A stretch of 64,000 bases of DNA, taken from assembly GCF_900078755.1 (NCBI RefSeq), contig NZ_FKIH01000005.1; one strand, written 5' to 3'. The notes beneath the pieces were generated by a model that saw only the letters and a list, made by a program, of their open reading frames with translations, had not been told where the DNA came from and ran no database searches. Source of the stretch: Ichthyocystis sparus (lineage in GTDB: Bacteria; Pseudomonadota; Gammaproteobacteria; Burkholderiales; 2013Ark19i). Below, one piece after another: positions 63,091 to 64,000 of this stretch (the stretch's first letter is position 1; each line of letters starts with the position of its first letter). Both the position numbers and the translations under genes were made by a program.

Positions 63091-63094
63091 ATAT

Positions 63095-63129
63095 AATTAC
63101 TACTTAGTAATTACTACTTATTAATTACT
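63095..63129. repeat. 14-bp tandem repeat AATTACTACTTA(GT/TT)
   Basis: Two full copies (63095, 63109) and a partial third (63123), about 160 bases before the gene start. Confidence 0.75.
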
Positions 63130-63285
63130 GTAAATACAAAAAATTCATATAAATAATATTTTTTCATCTTTAGGATGTTCTGGTGCTGGTTCTTTTCCCT
63201 GTAAATGTTTGCTTGCTTGCCGAACATCTCTTGTGCCAGAGTAAAAAACGAACCAAAGTAAAAGAACAACAATAGTGGAGGGTAT

Positions 63286-64000
63286 ATGTCTGACAGGATA
63301 ACGCTAGGTGCTTCAGATAGTAGCAGTGATTCAGAAGCCGGTGAACCTACTAATGATGTTGGGGGAAATAGTTCTTCCCTTGGGGCGGTTGGTCAAGATA
63401 GAGGTAGGAGGAGTGGCGAATCAGGAAGTGGTGGTAGGTCCGGCAGGGGCTCTTTAACATCACCGGGCCGCGCTGGACAGCAAGAATTGGGCGCAAAGCC
63501 CAAAAAATGGACAGGAAGAAAAGAAGAAAGGGGAAGTAAAGCCACTGGGAAAGGTGTTGTATGGAATAAAGAAGACAGAAGGAGGGCAAAACTTCATAGA
63601 GGAAAAGGACAAAAACTTGCTGCTGATAGGGCTGCTGCTCGGGTTGGAGAAGAGGCAGATAAGTGCAAAGAAGTTAGAACAACAGAGGTGAGAGCGCTAG
63701 GTCAAGGCCCTAGAGGTAGGCATGGTCCAGGTAGCAGTGCTGATCAACATCGTAAGAAAAAACCTGACGGTGGTGGTGGTGACATTTTTGGTTTACGTGA
63801 GTTAGTTCTGACAGTTTTGGTATCTGCATTGCTTGCTGCAGTTTTTACTTACGACTTGTTAAGCATTGAAGACCCCGAGCAGAATCATGGATCAATAACT
63901 GGGATTAGTAGGGTGGAAATGGCGGAATTAGGAGTTGGTAGTTTTGTGATCATGTTAATATTTTTAGCTATGCTTGTATCTAATCTATCAAATAGAAATA
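63286..64000 (+). CDS. Ser-rich/basic two-membrane-segment protein, family member 3, 3' partial
   Basis: Open from ATG 63286 to the window edge (238 codons, no stop), with GGAGG upstream. N-terminus SDSSSDSEAGE, then NSSSLGAVGQDR, a basic region with KEDRRRAKLHRGKGQKLAA and GPRGRHGPG, and two hydrophobic helices (about 178-196 and 215-232). The order and wording of the blocks match the gene at 59735, so it is its paralogue; SITGIS before the second helix also recalls the gene at 58239. Too little remains after the last helix to judge the tail. Confidence 0.75.
   Translation, partial: MSDRITLGASDSSSDSEAGEPTNDVGGNSSSLGAVGQDRGRRSGESGSGGRSGRGSLTSPGRAGQQELGAKPKKWTGRKEERGSKATGKGVVWNKEDRRRAKLHRGKGQKLAADRAAARVGEEADKCKEVRTTEVRALGQGPRGRHGPGSSADQHRKKKPDGGGGDIFGLRELVLTVLVSALLAAVFTYDLLSIEDPEQNHGSITGISRVEMAELGVGSFVIMLIFLAMLVSNLSNRN

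Larger units (their letters stand above)
60479..63285. other. 2.8-kb region of gene remains
   Basis: No intact gene. A 7-bp hairpin TGACTTG-TCGC-CAAGTCA lies at 60646-60663. About 61130-61250 reads LSGAVYGH, stop, then KSAGDKVKILEVPPPPTAQL in one frame, a likely coding relic. The part from about 61750 to 62884 contains the relics listed as a pseudogene. Its right end is the second copy of the duplicated leader. Confidence 0.45.

Overview
The window is AT-rich Gram-negative chromosome. Its housekeeping genes have betaproteobacterial order and sequence: rpsB-tsf-pyrH-frr-uppS-cdsA-dxr-bamA-ompH-fabZ-rnhB, ileS-lspA-fkpB, dsbC beside a UbiH-type hydroxylase, yacG-coaE beside a Nudix gene, and birA-coaX. 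Scattered among them are large proteins without recognisable domains, low-complexity and repeat proteins, decayed genes and long non-coding AT-rich stretches. That mix suggests a host-associated, probably intracellular betaproteobacterium. My best guess is a relative of the fish epitheliocystis agents (Candidatus Ichthyocystis type). This is inference from style only; no marker in the window proves it.

Layout. 1-3062: a HAD-domain gene cut by the left edge and a repeat-bearing effector-like gene. 3107-17070: a block mostly on the minus strand (fkpB, lspA, ileS, ribF, clpB, an intracellular PHB depolymerase, an FMN-binding glutamate synthase-like protein), with a di-haem cytochrome c, a redoxin and a parallel beta-helix protein on the plus strand. 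17109-30693: purB, ispH, dsbC, a ubiquinone hydroxylase, mutT, yacG, coaE, coaX, birA, rimI, a type IV pilin and a strongly diverged pilin-like paralogue, mnmA, a zinc-finger protein and trhO. 31319-37626: three large plus-strand genes with no housekeeping character. 38014-38527: a decayed gene and short repeats. 38571-48293: the envelope/translation operon. 48517-56739: map, an unrecognised 810-residue protein, dacB, a secreted trefoil-like protein and ftsB. 56740-64000: 7 kb of sparse DNA with three Ser-rich or basic proteins carrying C-terminal membrane segments, and gene remains.

Three observations stand out. First, the protein at 34218-35519 combines YEEI, YEDM, two YDNR and a YATV tyrosine motif with a PPLPPR tail. 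These are the short linear motifs that eukaryotic SH2 and SH3 domains bind, so it is a candidate secreted host-signalling scaffold. Second, the envelope operon lacks rseP, lpxD, lpxA and lpxB at exactly the places where betaproteobacteria normally carry them, which suggests altered or lost lipid A synthesis. Third, the right end holds a small paralogous family of Ser-rich/basic two-transmembrane proteins; two members share a duplicated upstream region.

Several starts were moved inward from the longest open frame because a Shine-Dalgarno sequence or family alignment supports a later codon; each entry says why. I saw no rRNA, tRNA, insertion sequence or CRISPR array.
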